NCBI GenBank assembly: GCA_964517265.1
Contig: CAZFBS010000020.1
Span: 1-47,302, forward strand
From: REEP01 sp964517265
Lineage (GTDB): Bacteria > Pseudomonadota > Alphaproteobacteria > Rhodospirillales > Defluviicoccaceae
Reading direction: 5' to 3'
Length of the DNA stretch: 47,302 nt
The translations under genes and the position numbers were made by a program. The notes below the pieces were generated by a model. The model had not been told where the DNA came from. It did no database searches and was given only the letters and a program-made list of their open reading frames with translations. Shown piece by piece: positions 44,008 to 47,302 of this stretch (within the stretch, counting starts at the first letter, position 1; every line of letters begins with the position of its first letter).

Positions 44008-44505
44008 ATGACCGACACACTCGGCAGGGACGCTCTCGTTCTCGGGGTCGGCAACATTCTGCTCGCTGACGAGGGAGTTGGCGTTCGCGTCGTCGAGGCC
44101 TTTCAGCAGCGCTACCTCATTCCCGAGAACGTAGAGGTCCTTGACGGCGGCACCGCGGGGATGGACCTTTTGGACGCGCTGTCCTCCCGCAGCCACATCA
44201 TCATTGTCGATGCCGTGCGCACCGGCGCCGAGCCGGGAACGATTGTCCGCCTCGGCGGTCGGGATGTGCCGGCGTTGTTCAGCAATCGCATCTCGCCGCA
44301 CCAGCTCGGGATCTCCGATGTGCTTGCCATCTTGAGGTTGGTCGATCAGGAGCCGGAGCACATTGCGCTGATCGGCATCGTCCCCTTCGATCTGGAGCTG
44401 GGGCTCGCACTCTCGGAGGCGATTGCGACCAAGGTCGACGAAATGGCCGATCTGGTGGCGGCGGAATTGCGCAGGCACGATTTTGCGGTGAAGCCCCTGC
44501 CCTGA
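44008..44505 (+). CDS. hybD: Hydrogenase maturation protease, HybD type
   Basis: 165 residues, close to E. coli HybD. Conserved nickel-binding residues are in LADEGVGVRVVE (Glu), DGGTAGMDLLDAL (Asp) and ISPHQLGISD (His). Cleaves the C-terminal tail of the large subunit after nickel insertion. The start was chosen by length; an ATG at 43969 with GAGGG eight bases upstream is a fair alternative. No hyp genes follow, so the nickel and cyanide chemistry must be encoded elsewhere. Confidence 0.92.
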   Translation: MTDTLGRDALVLGVGNILLADEGVGVRVVEAFQQRYLIPENVEVLDGGTAGMDLLDALSSRSHIIIVDAVRTGAEPGTIVRLGGRDVPALFSNRISPHQLGISDVLAILRLVDQEPEHIALIGIVPFDLELGLALSEAIATKVDEMADLVAAELRRHDFAVKPLP

Positions 44506-44661
44506 AGGGACAAACCAGCGGCGATACCATACCGACCTGTCCGGGAGCGCCTTGCGCGCTGCACCGTTCTGGGCCATGCTCGACCTTCCATGACGGTTCG
44601 ACGGGCGCAATCGCCCTCTAAAGCCAAAACCTTTCCGTCAGATCATTCATGGAGCGGGATC

Positions 44662-45678
44662 ATGAAGGTTTTTCAAGTAGAAGGTGGCTGGTCGCGCGAG
44701 AACGTGCGGATCGGCGTGCGTCCGGATCCGGAACCCGGGCCCGGGCAGGTCCGGCTGAAGATGCGCGCATCCGCCCTCAATTACCGCGATCTTCTTGTAC
44801 CTCAACGCGGATATGGCTCGCGCATGAAAGAGCTGCCGTTGATCATGCTCAGCGACGGGGTAGGCGTCATTGATGCCGTGGGGGACGGCGTTACCGGCTT
44901 GAAGGCGGGTGATCGCGCCTGCCCGCTGTTTTTCCAAAGCTGGATAAGCGGCGGTGCCAACGAAGAAAGACTGTCGCTGAGCCTGGGCTCGGAGCTGGAC
45001 GGGACGATGGCGGAGTTGATGGTGCTGCCGGAGCACGGCGTCGCACCCGCGCCGTCTTTCTTGAACGACAAGGAGGCCGCTTCGCTGCCAACCGCGGCGG
45101 TAACGGCATGGAGCGCCCTCGTCACCGAAGGCAAGATCAGGCCCGGTCAGGTGGTATTGGTGCAAGGCACCGGCGGCGTCTCCTTGTTCGCATTGCAGTT
45201 CGCCAAGCTGCTGGGAGCCTTCGTCATCGCCACCTCTTCGAGCGACGAGAAGCTCGAGCGGGCGCGCGCCCTCGGCGCCGACGAGTGCATCAACTACCGG
45301 ACAACGCCCGAGTGGGGCAAGCGCGCCCGGGAGCTCGCGGGCGGCGATGGAGTCGACCATATCATCGAGGTCGGTGGCCAGGACACGCTTCCGCAGTCTT
45401 TGCGGGCGATCCGCTCCGGCGGGACGATCAGCATGATCGGCGTGCTGTCGGGGGGAGTGATGGACACACGGCTCGGACCGATCGTGACCCGGCATGTCCG
45501 CCTCCAAGGGATCACCGTCGGCAGCCGGGACGATTTCCTGGCGATGACGCGCGCAATGGCGCAACACCAACTGCATCCGGTCGTCGATGAGCGTGTCTTC
45601 GCCTTCGAGGAGTTTCATCAAGCGTTGGATTATCTCGCGAGCGGCCAGCACTTCGGCAAGATCTGTATCCAGCACTGA
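44662..45678 (+). CDS. Zinc-independent MDR oxidoreductase (quinone-oxidoreductase-like)
   Basis: 338 residues, GGAG before the ATG. The medium-chain dehydrogenase/reductase fold is clear: N-terminal GroES-like part (RASALNYRDLLVPQRGYG), Rossmann site VLVQGTGGVSLFALQFAKLL and the C-terminal lid (FEEFHQALDYLASGQHFGK). The cysteine/histidine metal ligands of alcohol dehydrogenases are missing (LSDGVGVI in place of GHE...), so it probably reduces quinones or enones with NADPH. Substrate unknown. Confidence 0.88.
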   Translation: MKVFQVEGGWSRENVRIGVRPDPEPGPGQVRLKMRASALNYRDLLVPQRGYGSRMKELPLIMLSDGVGVIDAVGDGVTGLKAGDRACPLFFQSWISGGANEERLSLSLGSELDGTMAELMVLPEHGVAPAPSFLNDKEAASLPTAAVTAWSALVTEGKIRPGQVVLVQGTGGVSLFALQFAKLLGAFVIATSSSDEKLERARALGADECINYRTTPEWGKRARELAGGDGVDHIIEVGGQDTLPQSLRAIRSGGTISMIGVLSGGVMDTRLGPIVTRHVRLQGITVGSRDDFLAMTRAMAQHQLHPVVDERVFAFEEFHQALDYLASGQHFGKICIQH

Positions 45679-45785
45679 ACGCAAGCCAGCGCAGCGTTCC
45701 GCTCATCAGGCTCATCCGGAAGGACCACCATCGCGGAACCTGAAAGAATCCAGGCTTCGAGAGAGAATTGGATAAGGATCTCGCC

Positions 45786-46565
45786 ATGGCAGTCGCGCTC
45801 GCATATCAGGAATTCGGCGCGGGAGAGCCGCTCGTTATCCTCCATGGCCTGTTCGGCTCGGCGCGCAATTGGCAGTCGATCGCCAAGCGGCTTGCCGGCT
45901 CCCACCATGTGTATACCGTCGATCTGCGCAATCACGGCCGCTCTCCATGGGCACCGACGATGACGTTCGCGGAGATGGTGGACGACCTCAAGGCGTTCCT
46001 CGACCGCCACGCCTTGCAGCGCGCGATCATTTTGGGGCACAGCGTCGGCGGCAAAACCGCGATGGCGTTTACGCTTGAACATCCCGAGCGCACAGAAGCT
46101 CTCATTGTCGTCGATATCGCGCCTGTCGCCTACGATCACTCTTTTCTTCCCCTGGTGCAGGCGATGCAGGCGGTCGACCTCACCGGTCTTGAGCGGCGCT
46201 CCGAGGCCGAAGCCCGTCTTATCGAGGGGGTTCCCGACGCCGCGACCCGCAAGTTTTTGATGCAGAACCTTGTGACGGCGAAACACCGGCTGAAATGGCG
46301 TATCAATCTCGAGGCGATCGGCACCGCAATGAGCACGCTCACCGGCTTCCCCGACGAGACATCCCACGAATACGAGGGCCGGGTCCTCTTCATCAGTGGC
46401 CAGCGCTCGGATTACATCGCAAGAGAGCATCACGACGCGATCTTCACCCTGTTTCCCCAGGCCGAGTTCGCCGTCATCCCGAATGCCGGCCACCGCGTTC
46501 ATGCCGAGCAGCCGGACGCGTTCCTCGCGGCCGTAGTTGGCTTCCTGGAAAGCGGCTACGCCTGA
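45786..46565 (+). CDS. Alpha/beta hydrolase (YbfF-like esterase)
   Basis: 259 residues from an ATG with AAGGA seven bases upstream; a TTG at 45768 was rejected. Canonical features: oxyanion motif LHGLFGSARNW, nucleophile elbow LGHSVGGK, and catalytic His in PNAGHRVHAEQP. The sequence VDLRNHGRSP is typical of the YbfF esterase branch. It should hydrolyse short acyl esters or acyl-CoAs. No operon link to the hydrogenase is evident. Confidence 0.88.
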   Translation: MAVALAYQEFGAGEPLVILHGLFGSARNWQSIAKRLAGSHHVYTVDLRNHGRSPWAPTMTFAEMVDDLKAFLDRHALQRAIILGHSVGGKTAMAFTLEHPERTEALIVVDIAPVAYDHSFLPLVQAMQAVDLTGLERRSEAEARLIEGVPDAATRKFLMQNLVTAKHRLKWRINLEAIGTAMSTLTGFPDETSHEYEGRVLFISGQRSDYIAREHHDAIFTLFPQAEFAVIPNAGHRVHAEQPDAFLAAVVGFLESGYA

Positions 46566-46719
46566 GCGCGCGCCGGATAGCGCATCCGCCGCTAAACTTC
46601 CTCTGATCCGACGTCCGCAGCCGGCCGTAACCCTGTCAACCCCACGCAGACAAGAGCACCGCCTGTTGCGGCGCTGCGTGGCCCGATACCGGGACCACCA
46701 AAGCCAAGGAGACTTCGCG

Positions 46720-47241
46720 ATGACTGTCATGACCAAGACCAGAGCAGTGGCCTTCGCCGCCGCAATCGCAGTGACCGGCGGGGCGATTTTCGGCCCGGCG
46801 ATCGCGTCCCAGCATGAAAAGGGCAAGACGATTGTCGAGACCGCCACCGATGCCGGCCAGTTCAAGACTCTGGTCGCCGCCGTCGATGCCGCCGGCCTGA
46901 CCGAGACGCTGGAGGGCAAGGGGCCGTTCACGGTGTTCGCGCCGACCGATGCCGCGTTTGCCAAGCTGCCCGACGGCACCGTAGAGAGCCTGCTGAAGCC
47001 CGAGAACAAGGAGAAGTTGACCGAGATCCTGACCTACCACGTCGTCAGCGGCGAGGTCACCTCGGATGCCGTCAGCCCGTCCGAGCCTGCCGAGCTGGAG
47101 ACGGTACAAGGCCAATCCCTCTCCGTTGCCGCCAAAGACGGCAAGGTCGTTGTCAATGACACGGCCGAAGTGGTCTCCGCCGACGTCAAGGCGAGCAACG
47201 GCGTGATCCACGCGATCGACACGGTGCTCATGCCCGAGTAA
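46720..47241 (+). CDS. Secreted fasciclin-domain protein
   Basis: 173 residues, GGAG seven bases before the ATG. Residues 1-30 are a signal peptide (RAVAFAAAIAVTGGAIFG). Residues about 36-172 are a single fasciclin (FAS1) domain with both signature halves: GPFTVFAPTDAAFAKLP and SNGVIHAIDTVLMP. The family mediates adhesion or extracellular matrix contacts. It lies alone and ends before a hairpin. Confidence 0.92.
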   Translation: MTVMTKTRAVAFAAAIAVTGGAIFGPAIASQHEKGKTIVETATDAGQFKTLVAAVDAAGLTETLEGKGPFTVFAPTDAAFAKLPDGTVESLLKPENKEKLTEILTYHVVSGEVTSDAVSPSEPAELETVQGQSLSVAAKDGKVVVNDTAEVVSADVKASNGVIHAIDTVLMPE

Positions 47242-47274
47242 CCCAACGCCAACCGACACTTCTCGCGTTTGCGT

Positions 47275-47302
47275 GCAGCCTGGCCGCCCTGGCCAGGCTG
47301 CT
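47275..47302 (+). terminator. Hairpin after the fasciclin gene, cut by window end
   Basis: GCAGCCTGGCC (47275-47285) pairs perfectly over 11 bases with GGCCAGGCTGC (47291-47301), loop GCCCT. The window ends one base later, on a T, so a T tract may follow. Position 33 bases after the stop fits an intrinsic terminator. Confidence 0.6.

Overview
The window is GC-rich and densely coded, and reads as the chromosome of an alphaproteobacterium, most plausibly a member of the Rhodospirillales. Three things point there: a housekeeping block rpmH-rnpA-yidD-yidC-engB-argB ... dapD-dapE facing truA, fmt and def; family choices such as a DUF1499 lipoprotein, entericidins and a PAS-like coiled-coil protein; and a GAAC-N7-GAAC sequence of the alphaproteobacterial LexA type. 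The genus cannot be fixed from sequence alone. No rRNA, tRNA, CRISPR array, insertion sequence or prophage was found.

Layout. 1-2213: the tail of an unidentified gene, then GTP-dependent PEP carboxykinase (pckG) with a textbook terminator. 2252-5846 (minus strand): a small cytoplasmic protein, a secreted protein with three 29-residue helical repeats, three tiny acidic lipoproteins that all carry the lipobox cysteine at residue 25, and an MFS transporter. 6294-9424: a PAS-like coiled-coil protein, a 2-hydroxyacid dehydrogenase, two entericidin-like lipoproteins facing each other across nested inverted repeats, and a glutathione S-transferase. 9425-13747: a 563-base intergenic region with a LexA-like box and an extended -10 promoter, then a three-gene locus: a Cys-rich (TackOD1-like) protein with a GGDEF-like tail, a processive family-2 glycosyltransferase and a HlyD-type membrane protein. 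It looks like an exopolysaccharide synthase with an unusual regulator.

13751-32912 is housekeeping: DUF1499 lipoprotein and typA (4-base overlap), rmuC, a DUF4139 protein, def-fmt, an unidentified 356-residue protein, truA, then dapE-dapD with a coupled membrane protein, a HAD phosphatase, a PAS/GGDEF-like/EAL protein, and argB-engB-yidC-yidD-rnpA-rpmH transcribed leftward from a clear sigma70 promoter. 33069-38280: a TVP38-family membrane protein, a small membrane protein, apaG, folE, trkH and argE.

38603-44505 is a complete structural operon for a periplasmic-facing, membrane-bound [NiFe] hydrogenase of the Hyb type: Tat-exported small subunit, Tat-exported ferredoxin, NrfD/HybB-like integral membrane subunit, large subunit and maturation protease. 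It follows a 322-base, AT-rich leader unlike its surroundings. No hyp maturation genes are in the window. The window closes with a zinc-independent MDR oxidoreductase, an alpha/beta hydrolase, a secreted fasciclin protein and a hairpin cut by the window edge.

The best candidates for undescribed biology are the TackOD1-like/glycosyltransferase/HlyD locus with its LexA-like operator, the cluster of acidic lipoproteins, and the repeat-flanked entericidin pair.
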